DNA of 64,000 nucleotides from Leptospira sp. WS60.C2. Lineage in GTDB: Bacteria > Spirochaetota > Leptospiria > Leptospirales > Leptospiraceae. Below, piece after piece: positions 53,816 to 63,592 of this stretch; position 1 is the stretch's first letter, and each line of letters opens with the position of its first letter. A model generated the notes under the pieces. It saw nothing but the letters and a program-made list of their open reading frames with translations, was not told where the DNA came from and ran no database searches. Where the stretch lies: positions 3,107,501 through 3,171,500 of the forward strand of contig NZ_CP162133.1 in assembly GCF_040833955.1 (NCBI RefSeq), given 5' to 3'. The position numbers and the translations under genes were made by a program.

Positions 53816-54453
53816 GGTTTCATCCTTTCTATTAAATTGATAATGGCTTTTTTTTGTTCCCAACCTTCTTGGTTAATATCATCCAATCGATAATAATACT
53901 TCGATTTGGCGGAACCTAACCGAAACGAAACAAAATTATAACTGACTCCAGTCATCGGTTCTTCAGGCATTCCCTCATACGGTAATAAATGAATATTTTT
54001 TTTTAAAAGATTACTAATCCATTTTTCATAATTGATAGGATCGATTTCTTTTGTTTCTTCTAAAATCTTGATTCCCTTTTTCAAGATATATCGAAAGAGA
54101 AATATTTTATTTTCTTGAGTATACAAATGATATTTTTTCGCATAACGATATTCAGGTGCCACCGCCCCAGAACTTTCTTCCCAAACTAAATCCAATGGTC
54201 TCCATTTTCCATTTTGATTTTTCAATTTCATTATGGAGGGATTCGGTCGTTGTACTTTGGAATCAGATTTCCTCTCGGATGGTTTACTCAGTTTCGAACG
54301 AGTGATTGATTGTTGTTTCTCATTTCCGTTCGAATTTGGATTTGCCAACATCTCCCCACCCCATAAATGCAGAAGCAGAAAAGAAAACAGGATTTTTAAC
54401 ACGAAAACCAAAGTGGATAGATTTGAGCTTCTTTTCAAAAGAAAACAAGACAT
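53812..54453 (-). CDS. Hypothetical exported protein coupled to the protease
   Basis: A 213-residue protein with a hydrophobic N-terminus (LVFVLKILFSFLLLHLWGG) that is either a signal or an anchor. It has a basic linker (residues 40-75), then a domain with KYHLYTQENKIFLFRYILKKG, SYNFVSFRLGSA and a final helix. No family is recognised. Its stop overlaps the protease start by ATGA, so the two products are made in step. A propeptide-like inhibitor or export partner of the protease is a natural guess, but no inhibitor motif is seen. Confidence 0.65.
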   Translation of the reverse strand: MSCFLLKRSSNLSTLVFVLKILFSFLLLHLWGGEMLANPNSNGNEKQQSITRSKLSKPSERKSDSKVQRPNPSIMKLKNQNGKWRPLDLVWEESSGAVAPEYRYAKKYHLYTQENKIFLFRYILKKGIKILEETKEIDPINYEKWISNLLKKNIHLLPYEGMPEEPMTGVSYNFVSFRLGSAKSKYYYRLDDINQEGWEQKKAIINLIERMKP

Positions 54454-54512
54454 TTTTTTAGAAGAAACGGTGTTCGAGATGTAGAACTGCTTACAATCAA
54501 TTTGGAAATAAA

Positions 54513-56213
54513 TTAACTATTTCCAATATCCGTTTTCAACCATTTTTTCTCACCAATCGACTTCTTCATATTTTCAATGAGAGCCACAGAAATATTAGTA
54601 TTGAGTTTTACCATATCAGGATCTTGCGCAACAAGAATCATTTCATCAATCAAGTAATCGATCAAATTCTCAATCGACTTGCGTCCTGATGGATCTGTTG
54701 CCATGGCAACCGTTGCTTGCGAAATGGCCGAATATATGGTTAGGCTGATTTGTTTGGTCAGATTTGCCTGCATCTCTTTTGGCAACAGAGAAATCGGTTT
54801 CATATTCGCAGACACTCTTTCTGATACCTCTGATACCAAATTTTGAATCAAAGCTTGTAAGTTTGGATTTTGCGCAGACTTTGCAATGTTTTTAAGGGCT
54901 ACTTTTTTTAACTCAGACCGATTTTGATCAATCGCATTCACAAGTTGATCCAAAGAATTCCCAGATCGAACTTCGTTTTGTGTTTCCGTTAAGATTTGAA
55001 TGGTGACAATATCCGAAATTTCTTCTTTGATGATATTCGAATAGTATCGTAATGTTTTACTAATTAAATCGTTCCCCAAAATTCTTGTGAACTGATTAGT
55101 TTGTAACATTAAATAAATTTTATAAACACGTACTAAACGAAAGAATCGAAACTCAACAACAGGAATGAGTCCCAAAACATCATACCAATGGTAAATTGGA
55201 TACAAAAACCAAGCGATGTATGTTTTGTTTTTTATAGCAAGCAACCAACTCAAAATAAACTCAGCTAAAAAGAAAAAGAGAAATGGAGCATCTAACAATA
55301 AATAGTTGTTTACCGGGCTTCCGTCTGAAGATATCGCACGATAATAATTGAGCTGGAAGTATTCACGAAAGTGAGTATTAAAAAAATCAATTTTTTGTTC
55401 TAGGGATCTATTGGAATCTCTCCAAAACCAAGCAAAAGCAACTACAGTCGATGGAATTCGATCACGATTTAAAACTGGATCTAACTCCTGTCGAATTTTT
55501 AAATCTCTTGCTTTTGTTTTGTGAGTTTGGTATTCTTCTTTGATCTTCGACTGAATTTCCAACAGAAATTGAGTTTGACCAGACATGGCAAAAGGATTGG
55601 ATTCAACAATCTCTAACATTCGTTTGTCCATCTTTTGGATGATCGAAATGATTTCTTTGGCTTCGTTTGTTTCAATACTCAATCGATTGATGAATGCATA
55701 TTTTTCGGAAAGTTCGCCAAGTGTTGTGATGTCATCTGTTTCTTCCATCACACTAAAAAAGTCATTCAACTGGTTTAGAATATCCTCTACTTTTTTCCTT
55801 CTCGCTTGGACATCCTCGACTTGAAGAGCCGATTCATATCCGACATATAAAGAATCAAATTTTTCACTAGTAACTTGGGATTTTAAGTTGGTTAAAACTT
55901 TAAAGATTTCTTCTCTCGTATTTTTTCTTTGATTTTCTCGAAAAGCATCATCACGTAATTGTGTTAAATACTTTAAATCATCCACCAAATCAGTGTAAGC
56001 TGTCGTTGTCCGATGTGGTTCAATCCCTAAAATTGGTTTGTCATAGAGAGAGAGGACTTCTGGAAACTTGTGAAAATAAAAAGGTCGTAAACTTAAGTAT
56101 GTTAAATCAAAAATGATGAGTGCTAAGTTCCCAAGGACAACAAACACCATCGTGATGTCCCATAAGAGAGGAATTCCCAACTTGTGTTTTTTGATCAAAT
56201 CCCAGGATATCAT
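54513..56213 (-). CDS. Membrane protein with coiled-coil loop and voltage-sensor-like helices
   Basis: A 566-residue protein. One hydrophobic helix lies near residue 25-45 (ITMVFVVLGNLALIIFDLTYL), followed by about 230 residues of mostly helical, charged sequence (likely extracytoplasmic or a long coiled coil). From residue 305 to 375 there are further helices, including FRFFRLVRVYKIYLML, with Arg residues at intervals like the S4 segment of voltage-gated channels. A long C-terminal helical domain follows. No pore motif is seen, so a channel is not proven. The ATG at 56213 is preferred over a TTG at 56234 because GGTGAT lies just before it. Confidence 0.62.
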   Translation of the reverse strand: MISWDLIKKHKLGIPLLWDITMVFVVLGNLALIIFDLTYLSLRPFYFHKFPEVLSLYDKPILGIEPHRTTTAYTDLVDDLKYLTQLRDDAFRENQRKNTREEIFKVLTNLKSQVTSEKFDSLYVGYESALQVEDVQARRKKVEDILNQLNDFFSVMEETDDITTLGELSEKYAFINRLSIETNEAKEIISIIQKMDKRMLEIVESNPFAMSGQTQFLLEIQSKIKEEYQTHKTKARDLKIRQELDPVLNRDRIPSTVVAFAWFWRDSNRSLEQKIDFFNTHFREYFQLNYYRAISSDGSPVNNYLLLDAPFLFFFLAEFILSWLLAIKNKTYIAWFLYPIYHWYDVLGLIPVVEFRFFRLVRVYKIYLMLQTNQFTRILGNDLISKTLRYYSNIIKEEISDIVTIQILTETQNEVRSGNSLDQLVNAIDQNRSELKKVALKNIAKSAQNPNLQALIQNLVSEVSERVSANMKPISLLPKEMQANLTKQISLTIYSAISQATVAMATDPSGRKSIENLIDYLIDEMILVAQDPDMVKLNTNISVALIENMKKSIGEKKWLKTDIGNS

Positions 56214-56251
56214 AACATCACCAAGGGTAGACAAAACCTACCCTTTCCTTT

Positions 56252-59200
56252 TTACATATTGCGGCGGTATTGGCCTCCCACTTCGTACAAAGCGCGAGAA
56301 ATCTGCCCTAACGACGCCACTTTCACTGTTTCTAGCAACTCTTGAAAGATATTTTCTTTCGCACGAGCCACCTGCTTTAATTTTGTGATTGCTTGGTCTG
56401 TTTTAGCTTCATTTCGTTTTTGAAATGCCTTTAAATTGCCAATTTGTTGTTGTTTTTCCTCATCTGTTGAGCGAATCACTTCTCCTGGAATTACAGTAGG
56501 AGATCCATTTCGATTTAAGAATGTATTCACACCGATGATTGGATATTCTCCCGTATGTTTCAAAGTTTCATAGTGAAGGGACTCTTCTTGGATTTTGTTT
56601 CGTTGGTACATTCGTTCCATTGCACCAAGAACTCCACCACGTTCTGTTAAACGGTTGAATTCCGTTAAGATTGCCTCTTCCACTAAATTGGTAAGTTCTT
56701 CAATGATGAACGCACCTTGTAGTGGGTTTTCATTTTTGGCAAGACCTAACTCACGATTAATGATGAGCTGGATGGCAACGGCACGACGAACCGATTCTTC
56801 TGTTGGAGTTGTGATCGCTTCATCATAGGCATTTGTGTGAAGAGAATTACAATTGTCATAAATTGCATATAATGCCTGTAATGTGGTTCTGATATCATTA
56901 AAGTCAATCTCTTGTGCATGTAAAGACCTACCTGATGTTTGAATGTGGTACTTCAACATTTGGGATCTTTCATTTGCACGATATTTGAACTTCATTGCTT
57001 TTGACCAAATACGACGAGCCACACGACCTATCACCGAATACTCTGGGTCAATTCCATTGGAAAAGAAAAAAGACAAATTCGGTGCAAAGTCATTGATGTC
57101 CATACCACGACTGAGGTAGTACTCAACATAAGTAAATCCATTCGCCAACGTAAACGCCACTTGGGTAATTGGATTGGCACCTGCTTCCGCTATGTGGTAA
57201 CCACTGATGGATACCGAATAAAAATTTCGCACATTATTTTGGATGAAATGGTGTTGGATATCACCCATCATTTTTAATGCAAATTCTGTTGAGAAGATAC
57301 ATGTATTTTGTGCTTGGTCTTCTTTTAGAATATCTGCTTGTACTGTTCCTCTTACTTGGGAGAGTGCATCTTTTTTTAATTTTTCATAGGTATCTTTTGG
57401 AAGGACTTCGTCTCCCGTCACACCAAGTAATAGTAGACCCAATCCATCATTTGTTTCAGGAAGGAGTCCGTCAAACTTTGGAACTTGTAATCCTTTGGTT
57501 TCATAGATTTTTTTGATTTTGGATTGAACTTCTTCGGTTTTCCCTTCGGAGCGAATGTACTTTTCACAAGCCTGGTCAATTGCCGCATTTAAGAAAAAGG
57601 CGAGAACCATCGGTGCAGGACCGTTAATTGTCATGGAGACAGAAGTGGTTGGATCGCATAAATCAAAACCAGAATACAATTTTTTCGCGTCATCTAACGT
57701 AGCAACATTCACACCAGAATTTCCAATTTTCCCATAAATGTCTGGCCTAATGTCTGGGTCTTCCCCATAAAGTGTTACGGAATCAAAAGCAGTTGACAGA
57801 CGTTTGGCAGGCATCCCCGAACTTAGGTAATGAAATCTTCGATTGGTACGTTCTGGTCCACCTTCTCCTGCAAACATACGAGTTGGATCTTCGCCACTTC
57901 GTTTGTATGGATAAACACCCGCAGTATAAGGGAAAAATCCTGGAAAATTTTCTTGGTAAGACCATTCTAATATATCACCCCAATCCACAAATCGTGGAGT
58001 GGCAATTTTTGGGATTTTTAAATGACTAAGAGAAACAGTATAGTTATCAACCTTGATCTCTTTGCCACGAACAAAATAAGAATAATGATCTTTCCGGAAG
58101 GATTCAATTTTCTCTGACCAGGTTTCGATGATATTTCTTGAATCAACGGATAAGGAATTCCAAGTCGATTGGTATTCCGATTCCAAATCACCAACAGGCT
58201 TTCCTTTTTTGGAAAGTAATGCAATTGCACCTTTCAGTTGGTAGGCGGATCTTGCAAGCTCTGCTTCTTTTTTGATCCATTCCGCATTTCGATCAATTTC
58301 TTCTTTGATTTCGGTTAGGTAACGAACTCGATCTGGTGGAAGGACAACGGATGCTTCTCTTCCGTTTAAGTTCTTTTGGTATTTTGATTTCCAGTCTAAC
58401 TTTGATTTATCGATGACAACTCCAATGAGGTGAGCATACAATTCGTCTGTGCCTGCATCTTGGAACTGGGAAGCAATGGTTCCATATACTGGCATACTAT
58501 CCACGGAATCATTGAATAAATTGCGAGAACGTTGGTATTGTTTTTTTACATCACGTAAAGCATCGAGTGCCCCACGTTTATCAAATTTATTGATCGCAAT
58601 GACATCTGCATAATCGATCATATCAATTTTTTCTAATTGAGTGGCCGCACCATATTCTGGTGTCATCACATACAAGGACACATCTGCTACCTCAGTGATT
58701 TCGGAATCACTTTGACCAATACCTGCCGTTTCCACAATGATTAGATCATAGCCAGCAGATTTTAAAATTTGGATGGCACCTTTCACACTTCGGTTTAGAG
58801 CAATGTTTGCTTCTCTTGTTGCAAACGAACGCATATACACTCGATCATTAAAAATCGAATTCATTCGAATGCGATCGCCGAGAAGTGCACCACCTGTTTT
58901 TCGTTTCGATGGATCGACAGAGAGAATCGCAATCGTTTGGTTTGGGAAATCATCCAAATAACGACGAACGAGCTCATCTGTTAAGGAAGATTTTCCCGCT
59001 CCACCTGTTCCTGTAATTCCGAGAACGGGAATGGTTTTCTTCGTTGCGGGAAAATCCAAATTGATCGAATAATTTGTTTTGTCTTGTAATAGAGAAAACT
59101 CCATCTGAGTGATGGCTTGGCCTAAGGCTAAATAGTTTTTCTTTTGAATTTGTGACGATAAATCTCCGTTAAAGGAAAGTGGAGTTGGAAAATCAGATTG

Positions 59201-59626
59201 TTTGACCACATCATTGATCATCCCTTGTAGTCCAAGAGTTCTACCTTCGTCGGGAGAATAAATATGAGTAACACCATACTCATGTAAAATTTGAATTTCA
59301 GAAGGTAAAATGGTTCCCCCACCGCCACCAAACACCCGTATGTGGCCAGCACCTTCTTTTTTTAATAGATCAATCATGTATTGAAAGTATTCAACATGAC
59401 CACCTTGGTAACTTGTAATGGCGATTCCCTGAACATCCTCCTGGATGGCACATTGGACAATCTCTTGCACACTACGGTTGTGACCTAAATGTATGACTTC
59501 CACACCACTTTGTTGTAAGATCCTTCGCATGATGTTGATGGAAGCATCATGTCCATCAAATAGGGAAGCTGCCGTCACAAAGCGGATTTTGTTTTGAGGG
59601 GTGTAAGTCAACATTTCGGTGCTCAT
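56252..59626 (-). CDS. icmF: Fused isobutyryl-CoA mutase IcmF
   Basis: A 1124-residue fusion of three parts. The N-terminal B12-binding domain ([17 protein letters not shown], with the cobalamin His region) is followed by the G-protein chaperone ([17 protein letters not shown], Walker A, with [17 protein letters not shown]). The C-terminal mutase barrel starts near residue 540, with [20 protein letters not shown]. It interconverts isobutyryl-CoA and n-butyryl-CoA and possibly related pairs, and the built-in G-protein repairs or loads the cofactor. The ATG at 59626 sits next to a perfect TAGAAC-GTTCTA palindrome, which suggests repression of this single gene. Confidence 0.93.
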   Translation of the reverse strand: MSTEMLTYTPQNKIRFVTAASLFDGHDASINIMRRILQQSGVEVIHLGHNRSVQEIVQCAIQEDVQGIAITSYQGGHVEYFQYMIDLLKKEGAGHIRVFGGGGGTILPSEIQILHEYGVTHIYSPDEGRTLGLQGMINDVVKQSDFPTPLSFNGDLSSQIQKKNYLALGQAITQMEFSLLQDKTNYSINLDFPATKKTIPVLGITGTGGAGKSSLTDELVRRYLDDFPNQTIAILSVDPSKRKTGGALLGDRIRMNSIFNDRVYMRSFATREANIALNRSVKGAIQILKSAGYDLIIVETAGIGQSDSEITEVADVSLYVMTPEYGAATQLEKIDMIDYADVIAINKFDKRGALDALRDVKKQYQRSRNLFNDSVDSMPVYGTIASQFQDAGTDELYAHLIGVVIDKSKLDWKSKYQKNLNGREASVVLPPDRVRYLTEIKEEIDRNAEWIKKEAELARSAYQLKGAIALLSKKGKPVGDLESEYQSTWNSLSVDSRNIIETWSEKIESFRKDHYSYFVRGKEIKVDNYTVSLSHLKIPKIATPRFVDWGDILEWSYQENFPGFFPYTAGVYPYKRSGEDPTRMFAGEGGPERTNRRFHYLSSGMPAKRLSTAFDSVTLYGEDPDIRPDIYGKIGNSGVNVATLDDAKKLYSGFDLCDPTTSVSMTINGPAPMVLAFFLNAAIDQACEKYIRSEGKTEEVQSKIKKIYETKGLQVPKFDGLLPETNDGLGLLLLGVTGDEVLPKDTYEKLKKDALSQVRGTVQADILKEDQAQNTCIFSTEFALKMMGDIQHHFIQNNVRNFYSVSISGYHIAEAGANPITQVAFTLANGFTYVEYYLSRGMDINDFAPNLSFFFSNGIDPEYSVIGRVARRIWSKAMKFKYRANERSQMLKYHIQTSGRSLHAQEIDFNDIRTTLQALYAIYDNCNSLHTNAYDEAITTPTEESVRRAVAIQLIINRELGLAKNENPLQGAFIIEELTNLVEEAILTEFNRLTERGGVLGAMERMYQRNKIQEESLHYETLKHTGEYPIIGVNTFLNRNGSPTVIPGEVIRSTDEEKQQQIGNLKAFQKRNEAKTDQAITKLKQVARAKENIFQELLETVKVASLGQISRALYEVGGQYRRNM

Positions 59627-59628
59627 TA

Positions 59629-59643
59629 TAGAACAACGTTCTA
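59629..59643. promoter_or_regulatory. Operator-like palindrome at the icmF start
   Basis: TAGAAC-AAC-GTTCTA is a perfect 15-bp inverted repeat beginning 3 bp upstream of the icmF ATG, where a bound repressor would block transcription or initiation. The form is common for TetR-type regulators. No TetR gene is in the window. Confidence 0.5.
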
Positions 59644-59730
59644 AAAGCGCAGACAAGATTCAATTGGAAAATGTGACGATTATGACATAACTTTTGAGAT
59701 CATGCCATCATTTTCCAATAAAGAAAGCGA

Positions 59731-60552
59731 TTATGGGATGGATTCGGCTTCTTTCATTAGTTCTTTTACTCGATTTTCTAACATTTCTGTGAGTTCTTTG
59801 GCCGCTTTTTTTTCGGGTCCAGTGGGAAATGCAGACGGAGGTATGGGCTTTCCAATTTGGTAACGAATTTTCGTTTTAAACGCATCACCCGTCAAAAAGG
59901 CTTTGGGTTTGGACATATTAGTCGCACCCACAATCCCAGAAGGAATGATGGGAACACCCGCGCGAATGGCAAGTTTTGCTGCCATGGCACGAAACGGTTG
60001 TAATTCTCCCGTTTCCGAACGAGAACCCTCGGGATAAATGGAGAGGAGCTCGCCTTCTTTCATCAGATCCACCATATAGGTTTCCAGTTTTTCATAGTAT
60101 TCCATAGCGGCACGTTTGTCCATTTCCGACTCTTTGGCCGCATTGCGGATGATGGGCATGCTTCCCCAATTCATCAGATTCTTTTTGAACACGCTTCCCA
60201 AGGAATTTAATAAAACTTCAATGACCGGTTTCGTAAGATTAAGCGGTGGGTAACGAAACGGAGAATTTTTGTGATTCAATATCTCCAAAATTTCTTCTTG
60301 GGGGTGGAAAAGCTCATATTTGCCCAGATAGACAATTTTTCGATCAGCAAAGGCACCTTGGACAGGAATGTCCAAATAATCCGTATGATTCGAGATGATA
60401 AGGGCTCCGCCAGTTTCTGGAATGTTCTCTGAACCAGCAACTTTTACATCATAAATGAGCTCTAAAAGGTTACGGAGAATGGTTTTTGGCACCTCGCGAG
60501 GAATAATAAACAAACTTTCGAGAATATCAGCCGGATTTTGATTGGGTTCCAT
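59731..60552 (-). CDS. plsC: 1-acyl-sn-glycerol-3-phosphate acyltransferase
   Basis: A 273-residue enzyme that adds the second acyl chain to lysophosphatidic acid. The catalytic motif SNHTDYLDIP near residue 73 is intact (NHx4D), and the substrate-binding LSIYPEGSRSETGEL also fits. A C-terminal IPIIPSGIVG-like stretch is present as VPIIPSGIVGATN. The ATG at 60552 is chosen over 60606, which would leave only 5 bp to the divergent PAP2 gene. It is a regular family member, unlike the homologue at 15490-16758. Confidence 0.88.
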   Translation of the reverse strand: MEPNQNPADILESLFIIPREVPKTILRNLLELIYDVKVAGSENIPETGGALIISNHTDYLDIPVQGAFADRKIVYLGKYELFHPQEEILEILNHKNSPFRYPPLNLTKPVIEVLLNSLGSVFKKNLMNWGSMPIIRNAAKESEMDKRAAMEYYEKLETYMVDLMKEGELLSIYPEGSRSETGELQPFRAMAAKLAIRAGVPIIPSGIVGATNMSKPKAFLTGDAFKTKIRYQIGKPIPPSAFPTGPEKKAAKELTEMLENRVKELMKEAESIP

Positions 60553-60611
60553 AGAAACATCACATATTTGAAAATAAAACTTTATGAAATCAAGTTCGAT
60601 TTTCATCTTAG

Positions 60612-61625
60612 ATGGAAAATCCTATGAACGAACTCTTTTTAGCAAACGCCTCTATTTGGTTCTCCCCAGAGTTTCTAGAATCCTTACACCAATGGGATGC
60701 GTCTCTTGGTGGAATCTTATTTGTGATTTCTACCATCTGCCATTATTTGGGCGGAAGTAGTTTTTTTCTAGGTCTCATTTCGTTTGTATACATTTATTAC
60801 CGGCCGAAGTTAGCGTTTCAGGTTGCTTTGGGACTCCTCACTTCGGGAATTTTGGGATATGTTTTCAAATTTTATTTGGAAAGCCCAAGACCTTTCCCAT
60901 ATCCAGAAGCGTTTGACGAAAAGGCATTTGGTTTACCATCAGGGCATGTTTATACAACAACAGTAGTGTGGGGAATGTTATTGTATTATATTCCGAAATT
61001 ATGGTTTCGATTGCTTTCGGTCTTCATCATTCTTTATATGCCTTTCTCAAGGATGTATTTAAAAGTTCATTATCTCGGGGATGTTAGCTTAGGATTCGGA
61101 TTAGGGATTTTACATTTACTTATCATTTTATTTTTGCTCAATCAATTTTACTCCAAAGACGAACAAGTATTCATCATAACGGAAAAATATCGTACATTGA
61201 GTTTATTAGGGATCGTGATTACACTTTTACCAATCACATTAGATTCACCCTATCTTTCAGAAGAACATCATCACACGTTAGTGGGAATGATCATGTCCAG
61301 TGGTGCATTAGGAGGCTTCTGGTTAGGGATTTTATTTTATCCAAGATTTAGCCAAAAAGAATTTTTACAATGGAGTATGCCTTCCTTCAATTTCCGATTA
61401 GGCTCCGATTCTTTTTGGTTTTTTTGGAAAACATTTTTGTTACGCCTCTTGGTCCTTGGAATCGTGATCCTTCTTTTGTATGTAATTCCAGGTACGCTTA
61501 TCAAAAAATCAGTTTGGAAAGACGATTTACTTTTACGTTATATCCGCTACTTAGTGGTAAGTTTTGCACTTGTATTCCTTGTTCCAATGATTTTACAAAA
61601 GATACAAAAAGGAAAGTTTTTGTAA
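60612..61625 (+). CDS. PAP2-family phosphatase, membrane-bound
   Basis: A 337-residue membrane protein. The PAP2 signature is complete: FKFYLESPRPFPYP (KX6RP), GLPSGHVYTTT (PSGH) and SRMYLKVHYLGDV (SRX5HX3D). About eight hydrophobic segments are seen. It should remove phosphate from lipid phosphates such as phosphatidate or undecaprenyl pyrophosphate. The C-terminal 130 residues add more helices than usual. The start could be ATG 60612 or 60624. It diverges from plsC, so lipid phosphate metabolism is a shared theme, and it is followed after 9 bp by the flippase gene. Confidence 0.85.
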   Translation: MENPMNELFLANASIWFSPEFLESLHQWDASLGGILFVISTICHYLGGSSFFLGLISFVYIYYRPKLAFQVALGLLTSGILGYVFKFYLESPRPFPYPEAFDEKAFGLPSGHVYTTTVVWGMLLYYIPKLWFRLLSVFIILYMPFSRMYLKVHYLGDVSLGFGLGILHLLIILFLLNQFYSKDEQVFIITEKYRTLSLLGIVITLLPITLDSPYLSEEHHHTLVGMIMSSGALGGFWLGILFYPRFSQKEFLQWSMPSFNFRLGSDSFWFFWKTFLLRLLVLGIVILLLYVIPGTLIKKSVWKDDLLLRYIRYLVVSFALVFLVPMILQKIQKGKFL

Positions 61626-61634
61626 AACTAGTAC

Positions 61635-62912
61635 ATGCAAAAAATTAAAAAGATTTTTCAAATCATAAAAGTGGAACTTATGAAAGAAGGAGTTTTAAAA
61701 AACTCTTTCTTTGTGAGTACATCCAAAGCACTATCAGCGGTTACAAATCTAGTCTTTATGATTTATTCCGTTAATTTGCTAAGCAAAGCAGAAAATGGAA
61801 AACTACAATACTTTTTGGGGTTTTTGCCCGTTGTACTTGCGATTGCAGAGTTCGGTTTGCCAAACGCACTCATCAAATACATCTCCCCAATGGCGGAAAA
61901 AAAAGAGAACCCTGGAGCCATTTTAAATGCATCCCTTAGGATTAAGTTTTACTCTTTTTTATTTTTGTCTTTTGTAACTTTCGTTGCTTATCTGACAAGT
62001 AATGAGAATTATTTTGTCTTACTACTCTTGTTATTCGGTGGAATCATCATTTCCTTTATCTCTTATTTTGAGAGTTTATTTGTTTCTTATAGAAAATACA
62101 AATCGTTATCACTTTGGAACCCACTTCCCAATGTGATTCGATTGACACTTCTCATTTATTTTTCTGAAACAAATGCACATCCTCTCACGTATATGGATAT
62201 CTTAGCAATTTTTTGTATTGCTCCTATTTTTGTTCTTTTTTTGTTTTTTTTATTTTTTGGGAAAGATGAGATTTCTTTTAGTGCTGACATCTCCGAAATA
62301 AGGCAAAACGAAAAAAAACTCCTGCTTTTCAATTTGTGGGCTTTTGCCGCTTCTATTTTTGCCATCCTTTCTGATCGAATGGAGATTTTTTTTCTAAATC
62401 AGTTCCACCCACCAGAGATTGTTGCAGACTATGGAACCGCCTTGCAACTGTTTAGCGGATTTATTATCATATTATCAACCTTTAATTCTATCATCTATCC
62501 TAAGCTTGCAAGACTTGCGGAAACAGAAGAGTTCCCAACAGTATTGAAAAAATCTGTTTTTTTAGGGGGAATGATTGCACTTTGTTTGTTCCCAGGAATA
62601 TTTTTGGCGGAGCCAATTTTGACTTTGTTATTTGGAACCAAATATACAAACTCAATCTCTGTTTTTAAGATTTTATATCCTAATTTCTTATTGCAATTGG
62701 TGTTTGCACCACTTGGAACCGCCTTGTTCGCGTTAGGTTTACCAAGATTACTGGCTGGCCTTGCCTTACTTCGACTCATATTTGGGGCTCTGTTTGACTA
62801 TTGGATTATCCCTGACTTTGGAGCCAACGGTGCAGCTGTTTCCCTATTTTTAGGACAAATTGTATCTTGGTTACTCTTAACAGGTTACTTTATGGCTTAC
62901 TTTCGGAAATAA
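61635..62912 (+). CDS. Polysaccharide flippase-like membrane protein
   Basis: A 425-residue protein with about twelve helices, of the MATE-like Wzx/MurJ type. The opening VSTSKALSAVTNLVFMIYSVNLL and the pattern of paired helices fit lipid-linked oligosaccharide flippases. Such proteins move undecaprenyl-linked sugars across the inner membrane. The start at 61635 may be replaced by an ATG at 61680, which gives the usual short N-terminus. The 3' end overlaps the convergent hypothetical gene by 23 bp. Confidence 0.8.
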   Translation: MQKIKKIFQIIKVELMKEGVLKNSFFVSTSKALSAVTNLVFMIYSVNLLSKAENGKLQYFLGFLPVVLAIAEFGLPNALIKYISPMAEKKENPGAILNASLRIKFYSFLFLSFVTFVAYLTSNENYFVLLLLLFGGIIISFISYFESLFVSYRKYKSLSLWNPLPNVIRLTLLIYFSETNAHPLTYMDILAIFCIAPIFVLFLFFLFFGKDEISFSADISEIRQNEKKLLLFNLWAFAASIFAILSDRMEIFFLNQFHPPEIVADYGTALQLFSGFIIILSTFNSIIYPKLARLAETEEFPTVLKKSVFLGGMIALCLFPGIFLAEPILTLLFGTKYTNSISVFKILYPNFLLQLVFAPLGTALFALGLPRLLAGLALLRLIFGALFDYWIIPDFGANGAAVSLFLGQIVSWLLLTGYFMAYFRK

Positions 62913-63516
62913 CATACTCGTAAATCTTCTTATAATTTTCGATCAAAATTGTCCATTCATTGGAATGGATATTTCCACCGTATAACTTTTGATAAGATTC
63001 CTTTGCCGATTTTCCTTCAGCTAAATATTCTTTAAATTTAAGCAATACCATTTTAAACTGAATCGAATCTATATGAATGTCATAATCTCTGTTAATTTTA
63101 ACACCGGAAGATAATTCAAATTCTCTAACAAAAATTTCAGACAAAGCAAGGATTCCATATCCTTTTTCATTCTTTGGTTGAAACTCAGTGCGAGTTTTTG
63201 CCCATGCCAATAAAAATAATGATGGAATCGGAGGATATTCGCCTAACATTGTTCCATCGGGGAATTGTAATTTTTGGGAGTATCGCACAATTGCTCTTGC
63301 GAATTCTTTCTTTCGACGATGGGATAATCTGGAAGATTCCTGCCGATTTAAATAGGAAACAATGACTGCCTCTTCTTTACTATGATCGGTTTTTTCAAAA
63401 AATCGACTGAGGTCATAAGAAAAACGGGTATCAGCTTCTTTGTAAGAAAAAATGACCAACAAAAGAGGGAATATGAGAAGAAATCCATGTCGATATTTCA
63501 AAAGTAGTTTCTTCAT
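62890..63516 (-). CDS. Hypothetical membrane-anchored protein
   Basis: A 208-residue protein with an N-terminal anchor (residues 9-24, HGFLLIFPLLLVIFS). The rest is helical and charged. The stretch AWAKTRTEFQPKNEKGYGILALSE is faintly like the lytic transglycosylase fold (Glu followed by a Gly-x-Gly turn), but the match is weak and no function is assigned. It converges with the flippase gene by 23 bp and lies 76 bp upstream of nothing else on its strand except the anti-sigma-type gene. Confidence 0.6.
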   Translation of the reverse strand: MKKLLLKYRHGFLLIFPLLLVIFSYKEADTRFSYDLSRFFEKTDHSKEEAVIVSYLNRQESSRLSHRRKKEFARAIVRYSQKLQFPDGTMLGEYPPIPSLFLLAWAKTRTEFQPKNEKGYGILALSEIFVREFELSSGVKINRDYDIHIDSIQFKMVLLKFKEYLAEGKSAKESYQKLYGGNIHSNEWTILIENYKKIYEYVISESKP

Positions 63517-63592
63517 CTTTTATAGTATCGGGATTGTTGTTTTCCTAATCGTAATTTTTTTCACTCCCTAATGGAACAAAATGACTTCGGTT

